From Paraburkholderia nodosa DSM 21604 (GTDB lineage: Bacteria; Pseudomonadota; Gammaproteobacteria; Burkholderiales; Burkholderiaceae), in assembly GCF_000519185.1 (NCBI RefSeq), contig NZ_JAFA01000012.1:79063-143062 (forward strand): 64,000 bases of DNA. Reading direction: 5' to 3'. Position numbers and translations under genes: made by a program. Below the pieces are notes generated by a model. The model saw nothing but the letters and a program-made list of their open reading frames with translations. It did not search any database and was not told the origin of the DNA. Positions 34,232 to 43,408 of this stretch are shown piece after piece (positions within the stretch are counted from its first letter, which is position 1; each line of letters starts with the position of its first letter).

Positions 34232-35758
34232 ATGAACGCAGTGACCCAGGCATCCAACGCGCAAGTTTCGACCGTCAAGCTGCTCATCGACGGCGAGTTC
34301 GTCGAATCGAAAACGAAGGAATGGCGCGACATCGTCAATCCGGCCACGCAGGAAGTGCTCGCGCGCGTGCCGTTCGCGACCGTCGAGGAAGTGGACCAGG
34401 CCGTGAAGGCCGCGCATGCCGCGTTCGCCACGTGGAAGAACACGCCGCTCGGCGCGCGTTTGCGCATCATGCTCAAACTACAGGCGTTGATTCGCGAGCA
34501 TATGCCCCGCATCGCGCAGACGCTCACCGCCGAGCAGGGCAAGACGCTGCCCGACGCCGAGGGCGACATTTTCCGCGGCCTCGAAGTGGTCGAGCACGCC
34601 TGCTCGATCGGCACGCTCCAGCAAGGCGGTTTCGCGGAGAACGTGGCGGGCGGCGTGGACACCTATACGCTGCAGCAGCCGCTGGGCGTGTGCGCCGGCA
34701 TTACGCCCTTCAACTTCCCCGCGATGATTCCGCTGTGGATGTTCCCGATGGCGATCGTTTGCGGCAATACGTTCGTGCTCAAGCCTTCGGAGCAGGATCC
34801 GCTCTCGACCATGCAACTCGTCGAACTCGCCATCGAGGCGGGCATCCCGAAAGGCGTGCTCAACGTCGTGCACGGCGGCAAGGAAGTCGTCGATGCGATC
34901 TGCACGCACGAACTCGTGAAGGCGATTTCGTTCGTCGGCTCGACGGCCGTGGGTACGCACGTTTATCGTCTGGGCAGCGAGCACGGCAAGCGCGTGCAGT
35001 CGATGATGGGCGCGAAGAATCACGCTGTCGTGTTGCCCGATGCGAATCGCGAGCAGGCGCTCAATGCGCTGGTCGGCGCGGCGTTCGGCGCAGCGGGCCA
35101 GCGATGCATGGCGACTTCCGTGGCCGTGTTCGTGGGCGCCGCGCAGCAATGGGTGGACGAGCTGGTGGAAAAGGCGAAGACGCTCAAGGTCAATGCGGGC
35201 CATGAGGCCAGGACCGACGTTGGCCCGGTCGTTTCGCGCACCGCGAAAACGCGCATTCTCGGCCTGATCGAGGCGGGCGTGAAGCAGGGCGCAACGCTCG
35301 CGCTGGATGGCCGCGACGTGAAGGTGCCGGGCTATGAGAACGGCAACTTCGTCGGCCCCACGGTGTTCACGAACGTGAAGACCGACATGGACATCTACAC
35401 GAACGAGATCTTCGGGCCGGTGCTCGTGGTGCTGACGGCGAAGACGCTCGATGAAGCGATCGCCATCGTCAATGCGAATCCGTTCGGCAACGGCGTGGGC
35501 CTCTTCACGCAGAGCGGCGCGGCGGCGCGCAAGTTCCAGAGCGAGATCGACATTGGCCAGGTCGGCATCAACATTCCGATTCCGGTGCCGGTGCCGTATT
35601 TCAGCTTCACGGGTTCGCGCGGTTCGAAGCTCGGCGACCTGGGCCCGTACGGCAAGCAGGTCGTGCAGTTCTACACGCAGACCAAGACGGTCACCGCGCG
35701 CTGGTTCGACGATGCGACCGTGAGCGACGGCGTGAACACGACGATCAGCCTGCGCTGA
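34232..35758 (+). CDS. mmsA: Methylmalonate-semialdehyde dehydrogenase (CoA-acylating)
   Basis: 508 residues, an aldehyde dehydrogenase with the MmsA pattern: I-T-P-F-N-F-P-A-M-I-P-L-W-M-F (cofactor pocket), and catalytic Cys in G-Q-R-C-M-A-T-S. Unlike ordinary ALDHs the MmsA class uses CoA as acyl acceptor, giving propionyl-CoA (or acetyl-CoA) from methylmalonate (malonate) semialdehyde in valine and inositol catabolism. GGGAGAG precedes the ATG. First gene of an mmsA-mmsB operon (51-nt gap). Confidence 0.95.
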   Translation: MNAVTQASNAQVSTVKLLIDGEFVESKTKEWRDIVNPATQEVLARVPFATVEEVDQAVKAAHAAFATWKNTPLGARLRIMLKLQALIREHMPRIAQTLTAEQGKTLPDAEGDIFRGLEVVEHACSIGTLQQGGFAENVAGGVDTYTLQQPLGVCAGITPFNFPAMIPLWMFPMAIVCGNTFVLKPSEQDPLSTMQLVELAIEAGIPKGVLNVVHGGKEVVDAICTHELVKAISFVGSTAVGTHVYRLGSEHGKRVQSMMGAKNHAVVLPDANREQALNALVGAAFGAAGQRCMATSVAVFVGAAQQWVDELVEKAKTLKVNAGHEARTDVGPVVSRTAKTRILGLIEAGVKQGATLALDGRDVKVPGYENGNFVGPTVFTNVKTDMDIYTNEIFGPVLVVLTAKTLDEAIAIVNANPFGNGVGLFTQSGAAARKFQSEIDIGQVGINIPIPVPVPYFSFTGSRGSKLGDLGPYGKQVVQFYTQTKTVTARWFDDATVSDGVNTTISLR

Positions 35759-35809
35759 TGCGCCGCCCGGCATCAACATGGAGTACTGAACAATAACGGA
35801 GACAGGCTC

Positions 35810-36700
35810 ATGAAAATCGGATTTGTCGGGCTGGGCCACATGGGCGCGCCGATGGCGCTCAACCTGCTCAAGGCGGGACATACGGTGGCGGTGTTCGACT
35901 TGAGCGCGAGCGCGTTGCAAACGCTCGCCGAGGCCGGCGCGCAGAAGGCCGCATCGGCGAAGGCGGCGGCAAGCGGCGCGGAGTGTGTCATCACGATGCT
36001 GCCCGCCGCGGCGCACGTGCGCAGCGTGCTCACAGCGGAAGACGGCGTGCTGGCGGGCATCGCGAAGGGCGTGACGATCATCGATTCGAGCACGATCGAT
36101 CCCGCGAGCGTCAAGGAGTTCGCGAAGCTGGCCGAGGCGCAGGGGAACGCGTTCGTCGATGCGCCGGTGTCGGGCGGCACGGGCGGCGCGGCGGCGGGGA
36201 CGCTCACCTTCATGGTGGGCGGTAGCGCCGCGCACTACGAGAGCGTGAAGCCGGTGCTCTCGGGCATGGGCAAGAACATCGTCCATTGCGGCGAGACGGG
36301 CACGGGGCAGGTGGCGAAGATCTGCAACAACCTCGTACTGGGCATCACGATGGCCGGAGTGGCCGAAGCGATGGCGCTGGGCGAGGCGCTCGGCATCGAC
36401 CCGAAAGTGCTGGGCGGCATCATGAACACGTCCACGGGCCGCTGCTGGAGTTCGGATACCTACAACCCGTATCCGGGCGTGATCGAGGCAGCGCCGTCTT
36501 CACGCGGCTACACGGGCGGCTTCGGCACGGACCTCATGCTCAAGGACCTGGGTCTCGCCACCGACGCTGCCAAAGGCGCGCATCAGCCCGCGTACATGGG
36601 GGCGCTTGCGCAGCAGCTTTATCAGGCCATGAGCAGCCATGGCGACGGCAAGCTCGACTTCTCGGCGATCATCAAGCTGTATCGCGCCGGGAAAGGTTGA
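35810..36700 (+). CDS. mmsB: 3-hydroxyisobutyrate dehydrogenase
   Basis: 296 residues. N-terminal NAD fold F-V-G-L-G-H-M-G-A-P-M (residues 4-14), substrate motif D-A-P-V-S-G-G-T-G-G-A (about 119-129), and the catalytic Lys in G-Q-V-A-K-I-C-N-N. Oxidises 3-hydroxyisobutyrate to methylmalonate semialdehyde, the substrate of the upstream MmsA, in the valine pathway. No other valine genes (acyl-CoA dehydrogenase, hydrolase) are next to it here. Confidence 0.95.
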   Translation: MKIGFVGLGHMGAPMALNLLKAGHTVAVFDLSASALQTLAEAGAQKAASAKAAASGAECVITMLPAAAHVRSVLTAEDGVLAGIAKGVTIIDSSTIDPASVKEFAKLAEAQGNAFVDAPVSGGTGGAAAGTLTFMVGGSAAHYESVKPVLSGMGKNIVHCGETGTGQVAKICNNLVLGITMAGVAEAMALGEALGIDPKVLGGIMNTSTGRCWSSDTYNPYPGVIEAAPSSRGYTGGFGTDLMLKDLGLATDAAKGAHQPAYMGALAQQLYQAMSSHGDGKLDFSAIIKLYRAGKG

Positions 36701-36720
36701 GGCACGTAGTTTCGAGTCGC

Positions 36721-36750
36721 AAAAGGCGCGCTGCGAAGCGCGCTTTTTTT
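36721..36750. terminator. Bidirectional terminator between mmsB and the synthase gene
   Basis: Stem GCGCGC/GCGCGC (36726-36731 with 36738-36743), extended by A-U pairs, with T7 on the right for mmsB and A4 on the left giving U4 for the convergent gene. Confidence 0.8.
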
Positions 36751-36763
36751 CGACCGTATTTTT

Positions 36764-37819
36764 TTAGGCCTTGATGCGGGCCTCGACGCGCGCGAAGAGC
36801 CGCTTGAACCAGACGCCGAGCAGCGCATTCGAAGGCGCGAGTGCGGTGGAGCAGGCAAGAATGCGATAGACATCGTTGCGCGTGACCTTCGAGGTTTTCG
36901 CGGGATCGAGCCAGTCGTCGTTCTCGACGAGGCGTTCGAGCGTTTCGAGGCCGATGAGAATGGGCCAGAGGCAGGCGAGACGGAGACGCACCGAAAGGCG
37001 CGGCAGCGCGAACGTATAGTCGATGGCCGCGCGGAAATGATCGAGCGCGATGCGCACGAGTTCGAGCATGATCGGCCGTGCGCGCGCCGAGGCGCCGGGC
37101 TGCAGCAGGTCCTGCGCGGTGAGCCCCGCCTGGGCCAGCATCGAAGCGGGCAGATAGCAGCGGCCAATGCGCAGATCCTTACCGCAGTCCCGCAGCACGT
37201 TCACCATCTGCAAGGCCTTGCCGAAGCGGATGCCGCGCACGTACATGGTTTGTTCCAGCGAGGGCGCGAGCGTGCCGGGCAAGTGCATGTAGGTCATCTT
37301 CGTCCAGAACTCGCCAACGCAGCCCGCCACGAGATAGGTGTAGCGGTCGAGTTCGTCCCATGTGTTGAGCGCGGCCACCTGGCCCGAACGCTCGTCGGGG
37401 AACGTGCGGAGATCGAACTCCATGCCTTCGGTGAGCGTCGTGACGATCTCGCGCACGGCCTGGCGGTCGGCCTCGTCGAGTTGCGCGAGCACGTCGAGCG
37501 CGCCGCCCAGCGATTCGAGCAGCAGCTTCTCGTCCGATTGCGTCTGCTGGCCCGCAACCTCGCCCGCGAGATCGGCGAGCAGGGTGTCATGGTTCATCGC
37601 GCCGTTCACGCGCTCGCGCAGCGCGAGCAGCAGGGCGAGGCGCCGCTCGGGCGGGATCAGCGCGGTGTCGGCAATGGTGTCGGCGGCGCGCGCGAGCAGA
37701 TAGGCTTCGCCCACGGGGTCGCGCATGCCGGCGGGCAGCACGCGCATCGTGAGGTAGAACGAACGGGAAACGCCTTTGAGCAACGGGCCCAACAGGAAGG
37801 CCCGGGTAGAATTCTGCAT
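36764..37819 (-). CDS. Squalene/phytoene synthase family protein
   Basis: 351 residues from ATG 37819. Two aspartate-rich motifs for Mg-diphosphate binding are present: A-A-D-T-I-A-D-T near residue 45 and N-V-L-R-D-C-G-K-D-L near 215, with R-C-Y-L-P after the second. The general layout is closest to squalene synthases of eukaryotic type found in some betaproteobacteria, condensing two farnesyl diphosphates for hopanoid or related lipid synthesis. No other hopanoid gene is in the window. An upstream ATG at 37861 lies in a possible promoter (GATACAAT). Divergent from the unknown gene at 37891. Confidence 0.87.
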   Translation of the reverse strand: MQNSTRAFLLGPLLKGVSRSFYLTMRVLPAGMRDPVGEAYLLARAADTIADTALIPPERRLALLLALRERVNGAMNHDTLLADLAGEVAGQQTQSDEKLLLESLGGALDVLAQLDEADRQAVREIVTTLTEGMEFDLRTFPDERSGQVAALNTWDELDRYTYLVAGCVGEFWTKMTYMHLPGTLAPSLEQTMYVRGIRFGKALQMVNVLRDCGKDLRIGRCYLPASMLAQAGLTAQDLLQPGASARARPIMLELVRIALDHFRAAIDYTFALPRLSVRLRLACLWPILIGLETLERLVENDDWLDPAKTSKVTRNDVYRILACSTALAPSNALLGVWFKRLFARVEARIKA

Positions 37820-37890
37820 GTCGGATAGGGGCAGCGGGGGACGGATCGGACGCAGCCGCATTGTATCGTGGACGAGGGAGACGAGGCCCG

Positions 37891-38634
37891 TTGAGACCCG
37901 AACGCGCGTTTTACGACCTCCAGGTGGGTTTCGCGCGCACGGCGGCGCGCCTGGCGGACACGCCGCTCGCGGCGGCGTTGCTCGACTGCACGAACCTCTA
38001 TGTGCGGTTCGGCGCGGGGCGCACCTTCGATCACACGCATCCGCTCTGGGCCGCCTATATAGAGGGTCTTGATGAGCACGCAAGCGTTGCGGAGCAGTGC
38101 GAGTGGACGTGGCGTTACTTGCAGCGTTGCCCGACCCATCTGGCGGCGCCTGAGGTCGCCCTGACGGTTGGCTGCTTCTCTTGCGCGCAGGAACCGCATG
38201 GCGGGGTTCGTCTGCATTTCAATGCCCAAACCGACAACGGCATGTCGCCGCTCGATGCCCGGCAACTCGCCGAGCGGCAAGGCGAGTTGCGGACGTTAAT
38301 CGACCAGCTGCGCGGGCAACTGCGCGAAAGCGGTCGTGCGTCGAGCGACGTGCTCGTCCACGGCACTTCCTGGCTCTACAACGTGCCCGCTTACCGGCGG
38401 ATCTTTCCAGCGGCCTATATTGCGAGTGCGCAGCCCGTCGCCCGCCTGCGTGCGCTCTCGCTTTGGGGCCAATTTCTCGACCGTAACGGCTGCGTGCGCA
38501 ACGAGGCGGCCGCGATGCTGCTCGCGCGCATCGAACGTGCAAGTGCCTTCGCGGAACTTTTGTCTTGCTTTCCCTTACAGGCGCTAGCGGTACAGGCGAG
38601 CGTCGAGGTGTTTGCCGATAGAAAGCGAACGTAA
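37891..38634 (+). CDS. Protein of unknown function, divergent from the synthase
   Basis: 247 residues from TTG 37891, preceded by GAGG at ideal spacing; an upstream TTG at 37861 is possible. Soluble, alpha/beta, six cysteines, no signal peptide. Recognisable features: F-D-H-T-H-P-L-W near 41-48, C-E-W-T-W-R-Y-L near 66-73, H-G-T-S-W-L-Y-N-V-P near 154-163. I do not recognise the family. Coding is supported by consistent GC-rich third positions and the long frame free of rare codons. Possibly acts with the divergent isoprenoid synthase; only position suggests this. Confidence 0.7.
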   Translation: MRPERAFYDLQVGFARTAARLADTPLAAALLDCTNLYVRFGAGRTFDHTHPLWAAYIEGLDEHASVAEQCEWTWRYLQRCPTHLAAPEVALTVGCFSCAQEPHGGVRLHFNAQTDNGMSPLDARQLAERQGELRTLIDQLRGQLRESGRASSDVLVHGTSWLYNVPAYRRIFPAAYIASAQPVARLRALSLWGQFLDRNGCVRNEAAAMLLARIERASAFAELLSCFPLQALAVQASVEVFADRKRT

Positions 38635-38872
38635 CCGATACGGTTACCAAAAATTTTTCAAGGCAACCGTGACAGCGTGCAGGCGAGAGGAGATTGAAAG
38701 CCGCTGCATGCATGCAGGGCATTGGCCCGGCGCGCAAATGGGTGCGTGCGAAACGACCGGACCCGGCCCTTGCGCAATATTGATGAAAGTAATCCCTGTA
38801 ATGCAGGGGTAACGCGCACATCGCGCCCAGCGCACTAGACTCCGCCGATGCTTTTGTCACGGAGCGCCGCTC

Positions 38873-39271
38873 ATGCCCTCGTCCCCGGCTCTTGCCATTC
38901 ATTCCCTGCGCGATTTCGAGCTGACTGCGGACGGCCAGTACCTGATGGTGAACGGCAATCAGCCGGACAGCGTCGCGCTGCATTGCTCGGTGATGCATGA
39001 ACTGCTCGCCGCGCTTTCCAACGCGATTGGCCGCTCCGAGCGCATCCGCCACAAGACCGCGAGCGTGAAGTTCACCATGCCCTGCGAGGCCTGGGAGGTC
39101 GGCCGCGAGTCGGGCGACGTGCAGCATCTCGTGGTGAGTTTTCGTCTGCCCGGCGGCGCCGAATTGTCGTTCCGTCTGCAGCCTGCGCAAGCCGTGCACA
39201 TGACCGAGGTGCTCTCGCTCGCAACGGGGCTCGCCAAGATGCGCCTGCCTGGCCGCGCGAGCATGCAATAG
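38873..39271 (+). CDS. Small conserved-looking protein of unknown function
   Basis: 132 residues, soluble, mostly beta with one helix near the N-terminus (H-E-L-L-A-A-L-S-N-A-I-G-R-S). No signal peptide, no recognisable motif. Two cysteines (H-C-S-V, P-C-E-A-W). Start ATG 38873 with a GGAGC site. It is followed 138 nt later by the BamA paralogue on the same strand; a weak link in function is possible but not shown. Confidence 0.65.
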   Translation: MPSSPALAIHSLRDFELTADGQYLMVNGNQPDSVALHCSVMHELLAALSNAIGRSERIRHKTASVKFTMPCEAWEVGRESGDVQHLVVSFRLPGGAELSFRLQPAQAVHMTEVLSLATGLAKMRLPGRASMQ

Positions 39272-39409
39272 GCGTGGCGCGCCGGCCTCGCCTGGCGCAT
39301 CCGTTGTACACCCCGCATCCGTGGATGCCGGCCCCGCGCGTCTCGCGCCGGTAATGGCGCATTCGGCACTTTCAAGGCTCTTTCGTTGGCTTCACATTCG
39401 ACCTCCCGC

Positions 39410-41725
39410 ATGACGGCATCAACTACCACGGCGCGCTATGCACGCGCACTGACTCTCGCCGGCTTCGGCATCGGCGTGACCGCTGCGGCGCACGCCACCG
39501 AGCCCTTCGTGGTCCAGGATATCCGCATCGACGGGCTGACGCGCATCGAGCCCGGCACCGTGTTCGCCTATCTGCCGATCAAGCAGGGCGAGACCTTCAC
39601 CGACGACAAGGCCTCCGACGCCATTCGCGCGCTCTACGCGACGAGCCTGTTCAGCGACGTGCGCATTTCCACACAGGGCCGCACGGTGGTCGTGCAGGTG
39701 CAGGAGCGGCCCGCAATCGGCACGATCGACTTCGCGGGTATCAAGGAATTCGATAAGGACAACTTGGCGAAGGCGCTCAAGTCGGTCGGTCTCTCGCCGG
39801 GCCAGAGCTACGACAAGGCGCTCGTCGACAAGGCGGAGCAGGAACTCAAGCGACAGTACCTCACGCGCGGCTACTACGCGGCAGAAGTCACGACCACGGT
39901 CACGCCGATCGACCGCAATCGTGTCGGGCTGCTGTTCTCCGTGGTGGAAGGGCCGAGCGCGAAGATCCGCCAGATCAATTTCATCGGCAACAACACGTTC
40001 AGCGGCGGCACGCTGCTCGATGAAATGCAGCTCTCCACGCCGAACTGGTTCTCGTGGTACACGAAGAACGACCTGTACTCGAAGGAAAAGCTCACTGGCG
40101 ACCTCGACAACGTGCGCTCGTACTATCTCGACCGCGGCTATCTGGAGTTCAATATCGATTCGACGCAGGTTTCGCTGTCGCCCGACAAGAAGGACATGTA
40201 TCTGACGATCGGGATTCACGAGGGCGAGCCCTACACGATCTCGAGCGTGAAGATGGCCGGTAATCTGCTTGACCGCGAGGCGGAGTTGAAAAAACTCGTG
40301 GGCATCAAGCCGGGGCAGCGTTTTTCGGCGCAAAAGCTCAAGGACACGACCAAGGCGATCGTGGACAAGCTCGGCGAATACGGCTACGCATTCGCGACCG
40401 TGAACGCGCTGCCGGAAATCGACCAGAAGGACCACACGGTTGCGCTCACGCTACAGGTCGATCCGAGCCGACGCGTGTACGTGCGCCGCGTGAACGTCAC
40501 TGGCAATACACGCACGCGCGACGAAGTCGTGCGCCGCGAAATGCGCCAGCTCGAAAGCTCGTGGTTCGATTCGAACCGTCTCGCGCTTTCGAAGGACCGC
40601 ATCAACCGCCTTGGCTACTTTACCGACGTGGACGTGACCACGGTGCCGGTGGAAGGCACGCCGGACGAGGTGGACGTGAACGTGAAAGTGACCGAGAAGC
40701 CCACCGGCACGCTTTCGCTGGGCCTTGGCTACGGTTCGGGCGAAGGGCCGATCATCTCGGCGGGTATTTCGCAGGACAACGTGTTCGGCTCCGGCAATAG
40801 CCTCTCGCTGAACGTGAATACGGCCACGACGTACCGTACGCTCTCAGTCACGCAGGTTGATCCGTATTTCACGGTGGACGGCATCAAGCGCATTACCGAC
40901 GTCTACTACCGCACGACCGAGCCGCTTTACTACTCGAGCACGAACGACACGAGCTTTCGCATCATTTCGTATGGCGCGGACATGAAGTTCGGCATTCCGT
41001 TCTCCGAGACCGACATGGTGTATTTCGGCCTCGGCATCGAGCAGGACCGCCTCGACGTCGATTCCAGCACGCCGCAGACCTATATCGACTATGTGAACGA
41101 GTTCGGGCGCGTCTCGAACACGGTGCCGCTCACCGTGGGCTGGTCGCGCGACAACCGCGACAGCGCGCTGGTGCCGAGCCGCGGCTACTATGCGCAGGCC
41201 AACGCCGAATACGGCACGCCGGCTGGCACGCAGTACTACAAGGGCGATGCGCAAATGCAGTATTACTACTCATTCGCGCGCGGCTTCGTGCTGGGGCTGA
41301 ACTTCCAGGGCGGCTACGGCAACGGGTTGGGTGGCAAGCCGTATCCGATCTTCAAGAACTACTATGCGGGCGGTATTGGGTCGGTGCGGGGCTATGAGTC
41401 GGGCTCGCTCGGGCCGCGCGATACTACGACGAACGATCCTATCGGCGGATCGAAGATGGTAGTGGGTAATATCGAGTTGACGTTCCCGCTGCCCGGCACG
41501 GGTTATGACCGCACGCTGCGTGTTTTCACGTTCGTGGATGGCGGTAATGTGTGGGGCACGGAAGGCAGCAGCACTGGGGCGAATGGCTTGCGGTACAGCT
41601 ATGGCGCGGGGCTTGAATGGATCTCGCCGATCGGGCCGCTCAAGCTTGATCTGGGCTTCCCGATCGTCAAGCACGCGGGTGATCAGTATCAGAAGTTTCA
41701 GTTTCAGATTGGGACTTCGTTTTGA
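39410..41725 (+). CDS. BamA-type outer-membrane assembly factor (paralogue)
   Basis: 771 residues from ATG 39410. Signal peptide to about residue 29 (A-A-H-A), then five POTRA domains (about 30-430, starting F-V-V-Q-D-I-R-I-D-G-L-T-R-I) and a 16-strand barrel with the loop-6 motif V-R-G-Y-E-S-G-S-L-G-P and a terminal Phe. BamA folds barrels into the outer membrane. The usual chromosomal bamA sits with rseP/skp/lpxD/fabZ; none of these is here, so this is a second copy. No clear ribosome site; a TTG at 39386 is an alternative start. A large inverted repeat follows. Confidence 0.9.
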   Translation: MTASTTTARYARALTLAGFGIGVTAAAHATEPFVVQDIRIDGLTRIEPGTVFAYLPIKQGETFTDDKASDAIRALYATSLFSDVRISTQGRTVVVQVQERPAIGTIDFAGIKEFDKDNLAKALKSVGLSPGQSYDKALVDKAEQELKRQYLTRGYYAAEVTTTVTPIDRNRVGLLFSVVEGPSAKIRQINFIGNNTFSGGTLLDEMQLSTPNWFSWYTKNDLYSKEKLTGDLDNVRSYYLDRGYLEFNIDSTQVSLSPDKKDMYLTIGIHEGEPYTISSVKMAGNLLDREAELKKLVGIKPGQRFSAQKLKDTTKAIVDKLGEYGYAFATVNALPEIDQKDHTVALTLQVDPSRRVYVRRVNVTGNTRTRDEVVRREMRQLESSWFDSNRLALSKDRINRLGYFTDVDVTTVPVEGTPDEVDVNVKVTEKPTGTLSLGLGYGSGEGPIISAGISQDNVFGSGNSLSLNVNTATTYRTLSVTQVDPYFTVDGIKRITDVYYRTTEPLYYSSTNDTSFRIISYGADMKFGIPFSETDMVYFGLGIEQDRLDVDSSTPQTYIDYVNEFGRVSNTVPLTVGWSRDNRDSALVPSRGYYAQANAEYGTPAGTQYYKGDAQMQYYYSFARGFVLGLNFQGGYGNGLGGKPYPIFKNYYAGGIGSVRGYESGSLGPRDTTTNDPIGGSKMVVGNIELTFPLPGTGYDRTLRVFTFVDGGNVWGTEGSSTGANGLRYSYGAGLEWISPIGPLKLDLGFPIVKHAGDQYQKFQFQIGTSF

Positions 41726-41808
41726 GCTTTTTTTGCGGTTCTTTTGTGGGTTTGGCCTTTTCTTTTATTCGCGTCGGTATGCAGGCGTTGCCCCTGTGCG
41801 GGGCGGCA

Positions 41809-41842
41809 CCTACTTTTCTTTGCCGCGGCAAAGAAAAGTAGG
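41809..41842. repeat. Perfect 34-bp palindrome (left core of the composite repeat)
   Basis: CCTACTTTTCTTTGCCG followed directly by its reverse complement: 17 paired bases, no loop. The equivalent in the right arm (42215-42249) has one extra T at the centre. Confidence 0.92.
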
Positions 41843-42214
41843 CAAAAGAAAGCCGCTTAAACCGCTAGCGCCTGCCACGGTTCACCTCGCACCATTAATG
41901 GTGAATGGCTCCGGAGCGTCTGTCACCTCGCACCTTCAAGGTTAGTGACAAGGCAGTCATTCATCCCGCTGCTCGCTACGCGCGCTGTGGTCGGGTCTGC
42001 ATGGGAAACCAAGGGGCGTTGCCAGGCTTCGCGAGAATGCACGCGCACCAATGGTTTTTGGTTATGCCCTTCGGCGCGCGGAGCGCCGCCGGAAGGATGA
42101 GCGCCTTGTCACTCCGTTTGAGGGCGAGTGGCGACAGACGCTCCGGAGCCATTCACTATCTACGGCGAGATGTGAACCGTGGCAGGCGCTAGCGGTTTAA
42201 GCGGCTTTCTTTTG

Positions 42215-42249
42215 CCTACTTTTCTTTGCCGCTGGCAAAGAAAAGTAGG
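42215..42249. repeat. 35-bp palindrome (right core of the composite repeat)
   Basis: CCTACTTTTCTTTGCC-GCT-GGCAAAGAAAAGTAGG: 16-bp perfect stem with a 3-nt centre, the inverted counterpart of 41809-41842. Confidence 0.92.
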
Positions 42250-42340
42250 TGCCGCCCCGCACAGGGGCAACGCTAACATACCAACACGAATACAAGGAAA
42301 GGCCAAAACAGCCAGAACAACAACAAGAAAAAGCAACCAA

Positions 42341-43291
42341 TCAAATCAGCAACTCAAGCGAGTGATAAAGCCGCCTGCGCTCAGGATTAGCAGAAGCCTC
42401 ACCAGCATGAATCGCCTCCTTGAGGCATTCCAGAAAGCATTCAGCCGCAGCGGAAAGCGGCACACCGCGCCGGGCGACCACGCTCACCACCGTGCGATCC
42501 ACCTCCTCCTGAAGCGCGAGCGCACGCAAATTGTCGCGCGCAAACCGCGTTTCCACCAGCGGCCACGGAAAGATACTCACCATATCCGTGTTCATGATAA
42601 GCCCCATCGCCACCACGAACGAGTGTGCCAGGTGCACATTGTTCGGCATCGGCAGGCCGTGACGCAGGAAGACGTCGTCGGCGATCATCTCCTTGCTTGC
42701 AGGGTCCCAGTTGAGCAACCATTCGCAATCCTGAAGTTCTTTCAGCGATTGCGCATGCGAGAGCGGATGGTCCTTGCGCACCACCACGGCCGACTCTGTG
42801 GCGAAGATCGGCGTCTGCGTGAATTCTGCATGCAGCGAAGCGGGCCCGGGCTTGCCTAGCGAGAAGTCGAGCGAGCCGTCGCGCAGCCGCGGCATCACGA
42901 TATTGAGCAGGCCTTCGTAGAACTCCAGCTGCATGCCGGGCATGCGCTCCCGAAACAGCGTGACGGCGTCCGGCAGAAAGGAGAGGGCGAGCCACGGCGT
43001 CACGCCGATCGCGAGCTTGCCGCCACCTCGCCCCCGCCGCGCATCGAGTTCGTCCTGGGCGCGCGACATCTGGTGCACGACCAGCCGCGCATGAACGAGC
43101 AGCGCCTGGCCCGCCTCCGTGAACGCAATGCCGTTCGCGTTGCGCGTGACGAGTGCGATTTGCTGCTCGGCTTCGAGCTCGCGCACCGCCTTTGTTGCTG
43201 CAGCTGGCGAGATGCCGAGCGCACGCGCGGCCGCGCGAATGCTGCCGGTATCGGCCATGGCGACGAGCGCGCGGAACTGGTGGAACTTCAT
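42341..43291 (-). CDS. LysR-type regulator of the amidohydrolase/transporter unit
   Basis: 316 residues. HTH at 1-60 (M-K-F-H-Q-F-R-A-L-V-A-M-A-D-T-G-S-I-R-A-A-A-R-A-L), then the effector domain; ends in ...Y-H-S-L-E-L-L-I. Divergent from the M20 amidohydrolase (117-nt gap), so probably its regulator. The stop codon is 35 nt from the end of the composite repeat. Confidence 0.88.
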   Translation of the reverse strand: MKFHQFRALVAMADTGSIRAAARALGISPAAATKAVRELEAEQQIALVTRNANGIAFTEAGQALLVHARLVVHQMSRAQDELDARRGRGGGKLAIGVTPWLALSFLPDAVTLFRERMPGMQLEFYEGLLNIVMPRLRDGSLDFSLGKPGPASLHAEFTQTPIFATESAVVVRKDHPLSHAQSLKELQDCEWLLNWDPASKEMIADDVFLRHGLPMPNNVHLAHSFVVAMGLIMNTDMVSIFPWPLVETRFARDNLRALALQEEVDRTVVSVVARRGVPLSAAAECFLECLKEAIHAGEASANPERRRLYHSLELLI

Positions 43292-43408
43292 AAGGGATAA
43301 CCCGAGTGCGCACTTCTGGTTGGCGGGCCAACTATTTTAGGGCTGTCGGCGCCAGACAGACGTCATTATTCTCAAGCGAATTCGTCGTCCCCTCCGGAGA
43401 GAATTCGT

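Larger units (their letters stand above)
41752..42306. repeat. Large composite inverted repeat between convergent genes
   Basis: The left part (41752-about 41972) and the right part (about 42090-42306) are inverted copies over roughly 215-220 bp each, highly similar in their outer 180 bp and diverging toward a central spacer. Matching blocks include GTTGCCCCTGTGCGGGGCGG, CCGCTTAAACCGCTAGCGCC, GGCTCCGGAGCGTCTGTC and GTGACAAGGC. Each arm itself contains a long hairpin. Elements with this CCTACTTTTCTTTGCC core are abundant in Burkholderia/Paraburkholderia intergenic regions. It lies between bamA-like (+) and a LysR gene (-) and may act as a bidirectional terminator. No transposase. Confidence 0.9.

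Noticed and set aside
34478..36286. Reverse-strand frame antisense to mmsA/mmsB
   Set aside because: Overlaps two catalytic enzymes with intact motifs; composition is that of a shadow frame.
41752..42306. Insertion sequence or MITE with transposase
   Set aside because: No coding frame for a transposase and no target duplication recognised; the structure is better described as a composite palindrome.
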